A stretch of DNA of 64,000 nucleotides from Bin55 sp965116055 (GTDB lineage: Bacteria; Pseudomonadota; Gammaproteobacteria; Pseudomonadales; Azotimanducaceae): positions 2,790,001 through 2,854,000 of the forward strand of contig OZ220466.1 in the NCBI GenBank assembly GCA_965116055.1. The letters are read 5' to 3'. Positions 54,248-64,000 of this stretch are shown piece by piece (positions within the stretch are counted from its first letter, which is position 1; every line of letters starts with the position of its first letter). The notes under the pieces were generated by a model, which was given only the letters and a program-made list of their open reading frames with translations, did not search any database and was not told the DNA's origin. A program made the position numbers and the translations under genes.

Positions 54248-57200
54248 ATGGCGCACGCTCGATTAAACGCCCACGGTGCTAAGCAAACCGGGTGGTTTTA
54301 CCACACCCAGTTGTTTCTGTTCACCGTTCTAATCGGTTCCTATTTATCGACTAGTACTTTGGGGCAAGCGTATGACGCGTTTGACATGCAAGTGCCGATT
54401 AGCGATCGAGATGGGCATCCGACATTCGCGAGTCCACACTTTAATCCGCTCGCGCTACACAACGGACTCGTATATGTCGTCAACACACCCGCTGATACGC
54501 TGGACGTCATTGACCCAGCAACTAATCAAATCACGTTCCGCATCAATGTGGGCATTGATCCAGTCAGCGCGGTATCTCGACCTCAACACGAAGAGATATG
54601 GGTCTCGAATCACATATCAGATACGATCAGCGTGGTCAATACCGATAGAGACAGCCCTTTCTATCATCAAGTCGTCGCGACGATTCAAGATGTCGATCGA
54701 TTTGCCTTTAGCACGAAATTCGACGAACCTGTCGGCATTGCGTTTTCGAGCGACGGTCGCAAAGCCTATGTCGCGTTAGGGCCGTCCAACCGCATCGCGG
54801 TCATCAATGCCGACAAGCGTTACGTCACCAAACATCTCAAAATCAACGCGCAAGACCCTCGAGCACTCGTCGTGCGCGGTTCGCGCCTATATGTGCTCGC
54901 GTTCGAATCGGGTAACACGACGCAACTCTCTGGCTGCAATCCCGATGCGATTGATGGCGACATCTGTACCTATGACGCAGTTCAAGAGACCCATACGACC
55001 AATAACGTCTTATCGCTCTACTACGATGTCGACATCATTCGAAATCCGAAGGTTCCGGATCGCGACCTATTTGTGTTCGATACCCGAAGCGACCGCTTGA
55101 TTGATCAGGTCGAGGGTACCGGCACACTCCTTTACGGCTTGGCTATTGACGGTAAACGCAACGTCTACATTGCACAAGCGGAAGCGCGCAACGACGCTAA
55201 CGGACGTGCAGGTACGCAGCAGCACGGACTTCGCGAGATGGAAAACCGAGCATTTCTCAATCAGATTACGAAGGTCGACTGTAGCAATCGACGGTGCGAA
55301 GCACCATCGTTTTTCGAACTCGAGCCCTTGCCACCCGAACAACCAGCGCAGGGGATGGCACTCGCTACGCCGTTCGCCGTGGAAATAACGAAAGACAACA
55401 CGATGCTGGTCGGTACGGCAGCGGGGTCTGACAAACTTTTTGCGCTTCACGTCGATACGGGCGAGATCTTGTCCCGTGTTGATGTCGGCGCTGTACCGCG
55501 TGGTTTAAAACTCACGTACGACGCAAACGATTCGCTTGCCGAAGCATGGGTTATGAACGCTGTCTCCAACACGGTGACACGCGTTGACTTGGCAGATGTA
55601 GACAATCCAAACATCGTCGCCACGATCGCCATGGACGATCCAACCCCTGAGCGCATGAAACGTGGTCGAGCCGCGTTTCACGACGCCAATGCATCAACCA
55701 CCGGGACTTTTTCCTGCGACAGTTGCCATCCTGACAACAACGTCGATCAGCTCGTGTGGATTCTCGACACACCGCTTTGCGACCATCCAGGTTGTACGCA
55801 GATCCCGCCGCGTTTGACCATGCCAGTGCGCGGCTTGCGCGACACGCAACCGTATCACTGGGACGGCATTCCGGGCGACCCATATGGGGGTGTCAACGTA
55901 CAGAGTTTATGGGGGGATGTCGAACCGAATTGCGCCATTGATGACCCGGAGTCATGCACTCGATTCCTGGTTGACGGCAGCCTTGGCACCACTATGTGCG
56001 ACGTAACGGACTGTCCAACGAACGAAGAGGATCAGGCTGGCGCCCTCGGTTCCGACGTACGCGATGCGCTCGCGCACTACATTCTGAACGTACCGTTTCC
56101 GCCGGCGCCGAATCGTCCATTTGACAACGAGCTTTCGGCCTCAGCGAAGACCGGCTTTTTCGAATTCAACTTCCTCAACGACTCGGGTACCACAACCGGT
56201 TCCCAAACATGCGGCGCTTGTCACAAACCGCCTTTTCTCACGACCACGAATACCCCATCAGCACGCAACACGAACGCAGGAGTGGGGTCGTTCAATGGCA
56301 TGGATGCACCCACCTGGCGCGGCGCGTACGACCGCTGGATCGTCACGCCACAGGCGCGTTTCAATGTGATCGACCTCATTGAACGCATCGGCATGGACTT
56401 GAACGGCGATCTGCCGGAGCAAGAAATTTGGTTCCATGCCGGCGCACGGACGCAAGCCAACTGGGATATGGTGTTGGAGTACAGCACCGGTTTTTCTGGA
56501 TCGTTCGCGCGCCAAGCAACCTTCAATGCTGATCTCGCGTCCGATAACGTACACACGCAAATGACTGACCGCATCATCGCGACCTTGATCGAAGCTGGCG
56601 ATAGCGGCGCGGTGTTGTTACAAGCAGATGGAATATACATTGACCCCGAGTCGACGACACGACAAGTCTTAGCCCTCGAATACATCAAAGGCGAATGGCG
56701 GGATCGCATGGATGAGGCAGTTTCGTACAAGCTCACTGACCTACGTAGCCATGCGGTTGCAGGCAATCTTGTATTGACGTTTACCGGCCGGGTTGGTAGG
56801 CGCGTGCTGCCCGATCAACCTCAACCAGCGATTTGGCCATTTTGGACTGAACGTGGCACGCTCTACGAAGGCGTCGTGCAACAGTCGCCAACAGTGGAAA
56901 TCACACCGCTTAGCGAGGATTTGACGCTACGCGTGAAGGGGCGCCATCTTGAGTCGGAACCATTGATCTTCGTGAATGGACACCGCGCAGCGGGTCATGT
57001 CACCTGTGATTCCGGCTCGTTACCAGACTGCATGGGTGAGACGCTTGTCGTATCGCTTGATGAAGCTCCTACGCACTTCGGTTTGAACTTTCTGCAATTA
57101 CAAAATCAGGACGGCATGATTAGCAACGACATCATGTTTTATTCGCAGGAAACTGACAAAACGACGCGCCATGGTAACTTGATCGCAAGCGGTGGGCGCT

Positions 57201-57664
57201 TTAATAATTTCGTCTTTCCGTTGTACGAGTTTTGGAATACCGTCGAATTAGACGGCAACAATGTGTCGATTCGTAACGGCGCCATTGATGCCGACATTAA
57301 TACGGTCAACGTAGACCAACCGTGGCGAGCGCAAATCAGCCACCACGTGTCGGTCGTTGAGGGACAAGAATATTCGATTTGCTTCCGGGCGCGCGCCGAC
57401 GCAGATCGCAGCATGGCGGTATACCTTGACCGGAGCATGCACGAATGGCAGCAAATATCCCGCGAGCAAGTTGATGTGACGAACTATTGGCAGAGTTACA
57501 AGCACACGTTTACATCAAATCAATTCGACATTACAGCCCGCGTAGCCTTTGACCTTGCCGGAGAGCGACCATCGATCCAACTCGACGATATTGGGTTTTA
57601 CGAAGGCGCTGCATGCGGCGCGCCTGATATCGTTGCGCCAATTGGCTTTCACTCGCGACAGTAA
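54248..57664 (+). CDS. Secreted beta-propeller / di-haem cytochrome c / carbohydrate-binding fusion
   Basis: 1138 residues. A hydrophobic segment (LFLFTVLIGSYLSTSTLGQA) acts as signal peptide. Residues 70-440 carry YVTN-type propeller repeats (LVYVVNTPADTLDVIDPATN, DTISVVNTD, GIAFSSDGRKAYVAL, AEAWVMNAVSNTVTRVD). Two CxxCH haem sites follow: CDSCH near residue 490 and CGACH near 655, as in MauG/di-haem peroxidase-like proteins. The last 160 residues (NVSIRNGAIDADINTVNVD ... IQLDDIGFYEG) form a CBM4/9-like beta sandwich. Cytochrome maturation would occur in the periplasm. It may oxidise a sugar-linked or surface-bound substrate; this is inference. Confidence 0.82.
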   Translation: MAHARLNAHGAKQTGWFYHTQLFLFTVLIGSYLSTSTLGQAYDAFDMQVPISDRDGHPTFASPHFNPLALHNGLVYVVNTPADTLDVIDPATNQITFRINVGIDPVSAVSRPQHEEIWVSNHISDTISVVNTDRDSPFYHQVVATIQDVDRFAFSTKFDEPVGIAFSSDGRKAYVALGPSNRIAVINADKRYVTKHLKINAQDPRALVVRGSRLYVLAFESGNTTQLSGCNPDAIDGDICTYDAVQETHTTNNVLSLYYDVDIIRNPKVPDRDLFVFDTRSDRLIDQVEGTGTLLYGLAIDGKRNVYIAQAEARNDANGRAGTQQHGLREMENRAFLNQITKVDCSNRRCEAPSFFELEPLPPEQPAQGMALATPFAVEITKDNTMLVGTAAGSDKLFALHVDTGEILSRVDVGAVPRGLKLTYDANDSLAEAWVMNAVSNTVTRVDLADVDNPNIVATIAMDDPTPERMKRGRAAFHDANASTTGTFSCDSCHPDNNVDQLVWILDTPLCDHPGCTQIPPRLTMPVRGLRDTQPYHWDGIPGDPYGGVNVQSLWGDVEPNCAIDDPESCTRFLVDGSLGTTMCDVTDCPTNEEDQAGALGSDVRDALAHYILNVPFPPAPNRPFDNELSASAKTGFFEFNFLNDSGTTTGSQTCGACHKPPFLTTTNTPSARNTNAGVGSFNGMDAPTWRGAYDRWIVTPQARFNVIDLIERIGMDLNGDLPEQEIWFHAGARTQANWDMVLEYSTGFSGSFARQATFNADLASDNVHTQMTDRIIATLIEAGDSGAVLLQADGIYIDPESTTRQVLALEYIKGEWRDRMDEAVSYKLTDLRSHAVAGNLVLTFTGRVGRRVLPDQPQPAIWPFWTERGTLYEGVVQQSPTVEITPLSEDLTLRVKGRHLESEPLIFVNGHRAAGHVTCDSGSLPDCMGETLVVSLDEAPTHFGLNFLQLQNQDGMISNDIMFYSQETDKTTRHGNLIASGGRFNNFVFPLYEFWNTVELDGNNVSIRNGAIDADINTVNVDQPWRAQISHHVSVVEGQEYSICFRARADADRSMAVYLDRSMHEWQQISREQVDVTNYWQSYKHTFTSNQFDITARVAFDLAGERPSIQLDDIGFYEGAACGAPDIVAPIGFHSRQ

Positions 57665-57996
57665 ACAGCAACTGAAGCCATCTCACACCCATCTTTCGCC
57701 CTTGAGGTTTTCGCGACCCGTAGCTTTCCGGCCAATTCATTGCCAATGTGGCGATGCCTTCTAGCGACCCGGACGGAGCTGACCTATGAGCGCGCCTCAA
57801 AATATGGCGGAACATTCAGGTTGCAGTAGACAAGAACACATATTCTGAGCCCAGGCCTTTGTTCGGCCATGTCAAAGCCACACAATTCAAAGAAAAGTGT
57901 TTATAATAAGAATAATCTACATGATGTTCGTACAAAAAGGATAGAAAAAGATCACAAACTTCGACAAAATCGCCCGTCGGGGCACCAGCCTTTAGT
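57665..57996. other. Intergenic region before the giant protease gene
   Basis: About 330 bases. The right half is AT-rich and should hold the protease promoter. Reverse-strand frames here are low in credible protein features. No terminator or RNA was recognised. Confidence 0.45.
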
Positions 57997-60900
57997 ATGG
58001 TATATATCTGTTCACCACTTATAAAGAAAGTCGCATCACGCACGCTGGCGATCATGGCGTTGGTTTGGGTGCAGACGACCTTGGCTGCCACCACACAAAG
58101 TGTTGGCTCTGCTCGGACAGCGCTAGAGCCGGATCAATTGCTTTCCGCGTCCGTGAGTCCGCACTTCGACTATAAGCAAACGCCGCATCTAAAGTTCAGA
58201 CTGTTACCGCTACCTGAGGAGGTTGCCAGCTCGTTGCCTGCCAATGGGATTGGGCCTCAACGCGTTGGCATTCACCGCAAACTACCAAGCGCTTCCAAGG
58301 GTAATCTATCCCAGCAGCTCCGTTGGTATCAAGGTAACGGTAATACCGCAGTTGCCGCCATCTCCGTCGCATCGCCTGGGGCACGAGCCATTCGATTGGC
58401 CATTCGGGTTAAAAATCTTGGCGAGGGGGAGCTTCGTTTTTTCGGGTCAGATAGCTCGCAAAAACTGCCACCATTTGACCAGCAGATCCTTCGCACGATG
58501 AGCGATACATCTGGCCTATTTTGGTCTCCCGTGCTACTCGGTGAATTTGCTGGTGTAGAGATAAGCGTTCCGTGGGACTCACGTCATACATTGCAGATTT
58601 CAGTAGAGGATATCTCTCACATTTTCGCCGAATTCGGACCCCAGAACGATGAGCCAGGACTTTGTCCAAACGTGCAGGAGGTCCAGTGCTACGAGAGTGT
58701 CATCGCTGAAGGCCTTGAGGACGCGGTTGCAAAATATATCTTTGAGGACGATGGCGGAAGCTACAAGTGCACGGGTACTCTGCTAAACGATACTATCGTT
58801 GGGGACGAATCCATTCCATACTTCCTGACAGCCAATCATTGCGTGTATTCAGATGAGGCAGCTAAGACAGTTTCCGTAGAGTGGTTTTACCAATATTCCT
58901 CCTGCGGGGATAATGAAATTGATGCGCGTTACACACAATCTCATGGCGCGGAATTACTAAAAACGAGTCGACACCAAGATGCTACCCTATTACGTCTTCA
59001 GGGTCCATTACCAGGTGGCTTGACCCTCGCTGGCTGGCGAGCGGATCAATTAAGACACCCAACTTCAGTGTACAGCATTTCGCATCCACTCGGTACAGAA
59101 AAGAAGTATGCCGAAGGCGAAACCTCAGGGTTCACAAGTGGATATATAAGCGATGATTTTGTCGCCGACCTTATAGACGTAAGTTTTCGTATTGGTGTAA
59201 CTCAAGGTGGAAGTAGCGGCTCAGGATTATTTCGAATGGATGATGCCTCACTTGTGGGCATATTGGCTGGCGGCGTACCAGGTTGCGAAACTCCTACTGA
59301 AGATTCGTATGGTAATTTTGCGGAATTTTTTCCCCTTGTAATGCAATGGCTTGCCCCAGATGGCGGCGAGCGAGCGATCATCTCAGCTCCACCCTCTGCC
59401 GTAGCAGTGGAAACCGGTTTAACGAGTGGACATATCGAAGGTGCACATGACGTCAACCTCTTTCAAATCGAGCTAACTACTGCAGGTGTGTTTCAGATTG
59501 AGAGTTCCGGACCAATGCCTACGGAAGGGACGATATACCGAGACGATGCCCGCTTGACGCTCCTTGACGAGGGGAGTAGCGGCGGTAGGAACTTTAGCTT
59601 TACAGGAAGCGTACCAGCCGGTGTTTACTTGATTGAAGTTCGAGGGCTCCAAGGAGCCACGGGTTATTACAGCTTCAATATTGCATTTGACGCACACGGA
59701 TCGCCCGACGACCATGCAGATTCGCCCAATGGTGCAACCAACCTGGAATTTTCCAAGGGTTTTAATACTTTAGACGCTGAAGTCCAAGGGGAGCTTAATT
59801 GGGATCGGGATCTCGACTATTTTCGCATTGAATTGAAGCATTCTGGCCAGTTCCAGATTACTTCAACTGGCACAGCCAACACTGTCGGTGCTTTGATATC
59901 AGCACAAGGGGAGACACTCGTTGAGCAACAACACGGTACAGCAGCCTCCCATTTTCAGATAAAGCAGGATTTAGACGCCGGGGTTTATTACCTAGAAGTC
60001 CGTGGCTTGGATGCGATGGATCAGGGTATCTACGGAATTCAGGCTAGCTTCCTTGAAGACCGGGAAAAACAGGATGACCACGGGGATTGGCCTAGCCTAG
60101 CGACCATACTGACAGAAGATGTCTCCATGGATGGTCGACTTGAAGCAAGTAACGATATTGATTTCTTTCGCATTGACCTGGACGATCCCTCAACCGTGTG
60201 GCTTGAAACGAGTAGTGGAATAGATATACGAGGTGTCCTCTTCGACGTTGACGGCAACGTGATTCGCGACGATATCGGTGAAGTTGACGTACTTATCGCT
60301 GACGACCTTGAACCTGGTGCCTACTACGTCGAGCTACGAGGCGCCACAGACACCGTGATCGGTCGTTATAGTCTGATCATGTTGAGTGACTCTAAATTGA
60401 TGAGTGGTACGATGGCCGATGCTACATTCGTGTCCATCCCTTCGTCAACTGAAAGTCGGGTAACAACCGAGGATGAGAAGCATCTTTATCAATTCAAGGT
60501 TAACGAGGCTGGGACACTGTTTGCAACAACCTTAAGCGAGCTTAGCACTACAGGAAGGCTATTAACGTTCAATGGCACATTGCTTGTAAAAGATACATAT
60601 AGCGGAGAAGGATCAAACTTTCTTATTGAACACTTTGTGCGCGAAGGCATTTATTTCATTGAAGTAGAGGGGCCGGATTTGCATTCTTGGTCGAAAACGA
60701 CTTACGTCCTTGAGTTGTCGGTAGAGCCTGTGGTAGTCAGTGCTATAGACGTCACCATCCCTTCGTCCACGCGGGATGAACTAGACGGGGATGATGATCT
60801 TGACGGTTTTAAGATTGACGTAACGGTACCTGGTCAGTTACTTGTTGAAATCAGCGGTAACCAAGACCCCCAGATCCAACTTGTAGGGCCGAACGGCCAT

Positions 60901-62685
60901 ATCTTGGTTGAGAACGATAGCGAAGGCGAGGAGCAAAATTCCCGCATCAAGCACGATGTTCGACCCGGTACTTACTGGGTCAAAGTGAGTGGTTCTCAAC
61001 CGGGCACATATACCTTGAATGTAACCCAGCCCGAAACACCCCAATCCGTTACCTTACCTTGGTCGGCTGTAAGACCCACAAAGGGATCTGGGCATTTCAC
61101 ATATTTTCGTATTGACATCTCCGAACTTGGTCAACTTACCGCATATACCATGGGTAGGGCAAATACTACCGGAGTGTTGCTGGCCGAAGACGGTACCGAA
61201 TTATTCCACGATGATTCTTCTTACGATTCTTCCAATTTCATCATCACAACCGTGGTGCGCCCCGGGACCTACTTTGTTGGCGGGGAAGGGGAGAAGAGCT
61301 ATTCTGATTACTCAGATGAATACGGCATAGTTTTGTTCTTCAATGCACAACGGTTCCTACATGCCGAAAGAGTCAATGTGCCGTCAACTACGCAAGGGAA
61401 ACTGAAAGATTCAAAACAAGAGCAGGATTTATTTCAATTCGACCTACCGATTGCCGGGCAACTTCGGATACAAACCGAGGGAACAGAAAGGCTCCACGGG
61501 ATCCTTTACGCGTACGACGGATCCCTGCTGTTGGAGGCACAAGGCGATTATTCCGATCCGAATTTCTCTATAACTAGCAATCTACCTTCAGGTAGGTATT
61601 ACATAGAAGTAGCAGGAGCATCATATTTCGACGAAGGAGCCCCATACGATCTACTGATCTCGCACACGGGTCATGTGAATCAAACTCGGCTTGGCGACTT
61701 CGATGGCGACCAGAAAGACGATCTACTCCTTCGTCACACTACAGGATACTGGTCTTTCAACCAGCTCAACGGTCGCCATCTAGCAAGTTCAACCATCAGT
61801 ACCGCGCTAACGCACCATAGACATTGGCGACTCGGAACCATCGCAGATATGAATGGCGATGGCAATTCGGATCTACTGTTACGCCATTGGGATGGACGAT
61901 GGTTTCTCCACCCCATGTCTGGCGCTGAAAGTCTCCAAGCCAACCGAGGCGCTCAGACATTAACGCAAGATGTGAATTGGCATGTTGTCAGTACTGGTGA
62001 TTTTGATGGCAACGGATCCAACGAAGTACTGTTACGGCACGTCAGCACAGGGCGTTGGCAACATCATAACCCCGATCAAGTTGAATCGAACAAATCACTT
62101 GATCTACCTGCTGATTTGGCGTGGCATCCCCTGGCAGCTGGCGATTTTGATGGCGATGGCCAAACCGAGTTATTGCTGCGCTACACAAACGGCTTTTGGC
62201 GGTATGTAGAACTAGGGCGTGACAATGCTCGTTGGGACTTTCTGCCCATTGAATTAGGGTCAAGTACGCTAAGCCCTTCGGCAGTAGCAGTAGGGGATTT
62301 CAATGGCGATGGTAACGAAGATCTACTACTTCGCGATGACCAAGGTCAGTGGGAATACCACGCATTGGACGGACATGTGCGTATCGGTTCAGCTAGTGGC
62401 CACGCAGACTTGCTTGAGAAGGATTTGGCGTGGCAGGTAGCGGGTAGCGGTGATCTTAACGGCGATGGAAAGGACGACCTCTTGTTCCGGCACTCTAATG
62501 GAAATTGGCGTTACTACGCGATGAATGGTCGTCACGCCATCACGACAGAATCAGGTTCCGCCAATTTACCGGTGAGCCTTGAATGGGGCATTCCGCCTTT
62601 GCCGTCCGACGACCTCTACATTACGAGGTCCATTGATGAACGTGGTTCGGCTTCACTTACTAGGAGCCTGCGCCGTAGAAACTGA
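57997..62685 (+). CDS. Giant secreted trypsin-like protease with PPC and FG-GAP repeats
   Basis: 1562 residues, ATG 57997, signal peptide ending near VQTTLA. Residues 230-455 form a lysyl-endopeptidase-like S1 domain with the triad H281 (TANHC), D328 (QDATLL) and S407 (GGSSGSGLF). About six pre-peptidase C-terminal (PPC) repeats follow (units end in GVYLIEVRGLQG, GVYYLEVRGLD, GAYYVELRG, GIYFIEVEG, GTYWVKVSG, GRYYIEVAG). From residue 1227 on there are FG-GAP/VCBS repeats (DFDGDQKDDLLLRH, DMNGDGNSDLLLRH, DFDGNGSNEVLLRH and more) with calcium-type D-x-D-x-D loops. The last six codons lie in an IS1182-type end, so the native C-terminus is probably lost. Confidence 0.9.
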   Translation: MVYICSPLIKKVASRTLAIMALVWVQTTLAATTQSVGSARTALEPDQLLSASVSPHFDYKQTPHLKFRLLPLPEEVASSLPANGIGPQRVGIHRKLPSASKGNLSQQLRWYQGNGNTAVAAISVASPGARAIRLAIRVKNLGEGELRFFGSDSSQKLPPFDQQILRTMSDTSGLFWSPVLLGEFAGVEISVPWDSRHTLQISVEDISHIFAEFGPQNDEPGLCPNVQEVQCYESVIAEGLEDAVAKYIFEDDGGSYKCTGTLLNDTIVGDESIPYFLTANHCVYSDEAAKTVSVEWFYQYSSCGDNEIDARYTQSHGAELLKTSRHQDATLLRLQGPLPGGLTLAGWRADQLRHPTSVYSISHPLGTEKKYAEGETSGFTSGYISDDFVADLIDVSFRIGVTQGGSSGSGLFRMDDASLVGILAGGVPGCETPTEDSYGNFAEFFPLVMQWLAPDGGERAIISAPPSAVAVETGLTSGHIEGAHDVNLFQIELTTAGVFQIESSGPMPTEGTIYRDDARLTLLDEGSSGGRNFSFTGSVPAGVYLIEVRGLQGATGYYSFNIAFDAHGSPDDHADSPNGATNLEFSKGFNTLDAEVQGELNWDRDLDYFRIELKHSGQFQITSTGTANTVGALISAQGETLVEQQHGTAASHFQIKQDLDAGVYYLEVRGLDAMDQGIYGIQASFLEDREKQDDHGDWPSLATILTEDVSMDGRLEASNDIDFFRIDLDDPSTVWLETSSGIDIRGVLFDVDGNVIRDDIGEVDVLIADDLEPGAYYVELRGATDTVIGRYSLIMLSDSKLMSGTMADATFVSIPSSTESRVTTEDEKHLYQFKVNEAGTLFATTLSELSTTGRLLTFNGTLLVKDTYSGEGSNFLIEHFVREGIYFIEVEGPDLHSWSKTTYVLELSVEPVVVSAIDVTIPSSTRDELDGDDDLDGFKIDVTVPGQLLVEISGNQDPQIQLVGPNGHILVENDSEGEEQNSRIKHDVRPGTYWVKVSGSQPGTYTLNVTQPETPQSVTLPWSAVRPTKGSGHFTYFRIDISELGQLTAYTMGRANTTGVLLAEDGTELFHDDSSYDSSNFIITTVVRPGTYFVGGEGEKSYSDYSDEYGIVLFFNAQRFLHAERVNVPSTTQGKLKDSKQEQDLFQFDLPIAGQLRIQTEGTERLHGILYAYDGSLLLEAQGDYSDPNFSITSNLPSGRYYIEVAGASYFDEGAPYDLLISHTGHVNQTRLGDFDGDQKDDLLLRHTTGYWSFNQLNGRHLASSTISTALTHHRHWRLGTIADMNGDGNSDLLLRHWDGRWFLHPMSGAESLQANRGAQTLTQDVNWHVVSTGDFDGNGSNEVLLRHVSTGRWQHHNPDQVESNKSLDLPADLAWHPLAAGDFDGDGQTELLLRYTNGFWRYVELGRDNARWDFLPIELGSSTLSPSAVAVGDFNGDGNEDLLLRDDQGQWEYHALDGHVRIGSASGHADLLEKDLAWQVAGSGDLNGDGKDDLLFRHSNGNWRYYAMNGRHAITTESGSANLPVSLEWGIPPLPSDDLYITRSIDERGSASLTRSLRRRN
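62660..62681 (+). repeat. Probable left terminal repeat of the IS1182 element
   Basis: CTAGGAGCCTGCG plus the next 9 bases recur, with one mismatch, on the reverse strand at 39867-39888. The copy here overlaps the 3' end of the protease gene and precedes the transposase ATG by 44 bases, as expected for an IS end. Confidence 0.6.
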
Positions 62686-62724
62686 ATACGGGATAATACA
62701 CATATAGCGCATGGAGTCTTCGAG

Positions 62725-64000
62725 ATGCCGACGACGTTTCGCCCGTATTGTCCGGATCAACGTATGTTGTTGCCGCCGGATCTAAAGGATTGGCTGCCGG
62801 AGGGTCATTTGGCGCACCATGTCAGCGATCTGGTGGACGGTTTGGATTTGAGTGCGTTGTATGCGCCGTATGAAGGCGATGGTCGTCGCAAGTCGCCCTA
62901 CGAACCGCGCATGATGTTGAAGGTGCTGATCTACGGGTATGCGACGAGCACGTTTTCCTCCCGCGGTCTGGCGCGCAAGATGGAGGAAGACGTGGCGTAT
63001 CGGTTCCTGGGGGCGGGGAACTTTCCGAACCATCGGACGATCTGCGAGTTCCGCCACCGTCATCTGGCGGACTTCAAGCGGCTGTTTGTGGAGGTGGTGC
63101 GGTTGGCGTCCGAGTTGGGCGTGGCGAACTTTGGCAAGTTGGCGATTGACGGGACCAAGGTGCGTGCGAACGCATCCAAACGGAAGGCGATGAGTTACGC
63201 GCGCATGCAGGAGGAAGAACGTCGTTTACAGGCGGAGATCGAGTTGTTGCTGGAGCAGGCGCAAACCGTTGACGAGGCGGAGGACGAACGTTGGGGTCCG
63301 GCGTCTCGGGGCGACGAGTTGCCGGCTGAATTGCGTCGTCGCGAGGATCGGTTGGACGCGATCCGGGAAGCGAAGGCTCGTCTTGAGGCGCGTGCGCGTG
63401 AGGCGGATGAGGCGCGTGGTCGGCAGCCCGGGGACGAAGAGCGCGACCCGACGCGTGGGCGTGGCAACAAGCGTGCGTATGGGGAGCCGGAGGAGAAGTC
63501 GCAGGACAATTTCACCGACCCGGAAAGTCGCATCATGAAGACCTCGACGGAAGGCTTCCAACAGTGCTACAACGCCCAGGTGGCGGTGGATGGCGAGCAC
63601 CAGATGATCGTCTCGGCGGAGGTGTCGTCGAATCCTAACGACCAGGGGCAATTGACCAAGCCGTTGGATGCATTGCAAGCGGTTCATGGCAAGCGTCCGG
63701 AGACGGTGCTGGCCGATGCGGGTTATTGCAACGAGGCGGATCTCGAGGAACTGGAGGCGCGTGGGGTGGACGGCTATGTGGCGTTGGGTCGAGAGGGCCG
63801 GCGCCAGGCCGCGGTTGACGCGCGCAAGTATCCGGCGCGGGCACGCATGGCAAAAAAGCTGGCGACCAAGGCTGGCCGTGCGCAATATGCTGAGCGTAAA
63901 TGGCTTGTCGAGGCGCCGATCGGATGGATCAAGCAAGCACTAGGATTTCGACGGTTCAGCCTGCGTGGGCTTGACAACGTGCGCGGCGAGTGGGACTTGG
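62725..64000 (+). mobile_element. IS1182-family transposase gene (3' end outside window)
   Basis: The frame from ATG 62725 stays open to the right edge (425 codons). MPTTFRPYCPDQRMLLPPDL is a typical IS1182 start, ARKMEEDVAYRFLGAGNFPN the DUF772 N-domain, and FGKLAIDGTKVRANASKRKA plus QVAVDGEHQMIVSAEVSSNP and TVLADAGYCNEADLEELEAR the DDE catalytic region. ERKWLVEAPIGWIKQALGFR follows near the edge. No frameshift is seen, so this copy may be active, unlike the other IS genes here. It is GC-richer than the protease gene. Confidence 0.92.

Noticed and set aside
57816..58094. Reverse frame opposite the protease signal peptide region
   Set aside because: It overlaps the start of the protease gene, which has a clear signal peptide and domains; the reverse product shows no family features.
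1..64000. tRNA, rRNA and riboswitch genes
   Set aside because: No cloverleaf with a matching T-loop and acceptor stem, no rRNA segment and no known riboswitch core was recognised by eye; a covariance-model search would be needed to exclude small RNAs.

Overview
The window looks like part of a chromosome from a gammaproteobacterium, probably marine or host-associated (inference). The reasons are a Pseudomonas-type metal site in HemB, an E. coli-type MsrA, two large TonB-dependent receptors, a fused indolepyruvate oxidoreductase, PhyH-type dioxygenases and a very large secreted protease. Base composition is moderate over the host genes. It is clearly GC-richer in the IS1634-like copy (about 1480-3140), in the mrr/higBA block (about 42.1-44.3 kb) and in the IS1182 transposase at the right edge, which marks these as acquired DNA. 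No rRNA, tRNA or CRISPR array was seen.

Region 1 (1-5.3 kb) holds two copies of an unrecognised two-gene cassette. Each cassette encodes two overlapping helical proteins that look like distant paralogues of each other and carry a HEPN-like pattern. The copies are separated by decayed IS1634-like and IS5-like transposase genes, and the second copy has lost its 5' part. An IS1595-type fragment follows.

Region 2 (5.4-35 kb) is host metabolism. Leftward genes are hemB, a DUF6265-like protein, a DadA-like oxidase, then a tight group of hydrolase, ClpP-like protease and TonB receptor, preceded by a secreted M14 carboxypeptidase fused to an argininosuccinate-lyase-like domain. The group could scavenge modified peptides. 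Next come a NUDIX hydrolase, an NTF2-like protein, an MFS transporter, msrA, a Sel1-like lipoprotein with mnmH, fused indolepyruvate oxidoreductase with a divergent Lrp/AsnC regulator, an acyl-CoA carboxylase beta subunit, a degenerate thiolase, a class III aminotransferase, an SDR, alr, an epoxide-hydrolase-like protein and an AGPS-like flavoenzyme. Many neighbours are convergent and overlap by 4-64 bases.

Region 3 (35.4-45 kb) is a patchwork defence island: an IS1595 relic, an orphan beta-class DNA methyltransferase, three ordinary genes, the tail of a type ISP-like restriction enzyme cut by an IS1182-type end, an intact AbiE type IV toxin-antitoxin pair with an operator-like inverted repeat, the type IV restriction enzyme Mrr, HigA with a frameshifted HigB, and another IS1595 relic.

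Region 4 (45-64 kb) is again host-like: a ZnuD-type receptor with His/Asp-rich loops, a PTGR-like reductase, an O-acetylhomoserine sulfhydrylase, an SRPBCC protein, a PhyH-HEAT fusion, an HpcH/HpaI aldolase, a propeller/di-haem/carbohydrate-binding fusion, and a 1562-residue secreted serine protease whose last codons lie inside the end of an IS1182 element that runs off the right edge.
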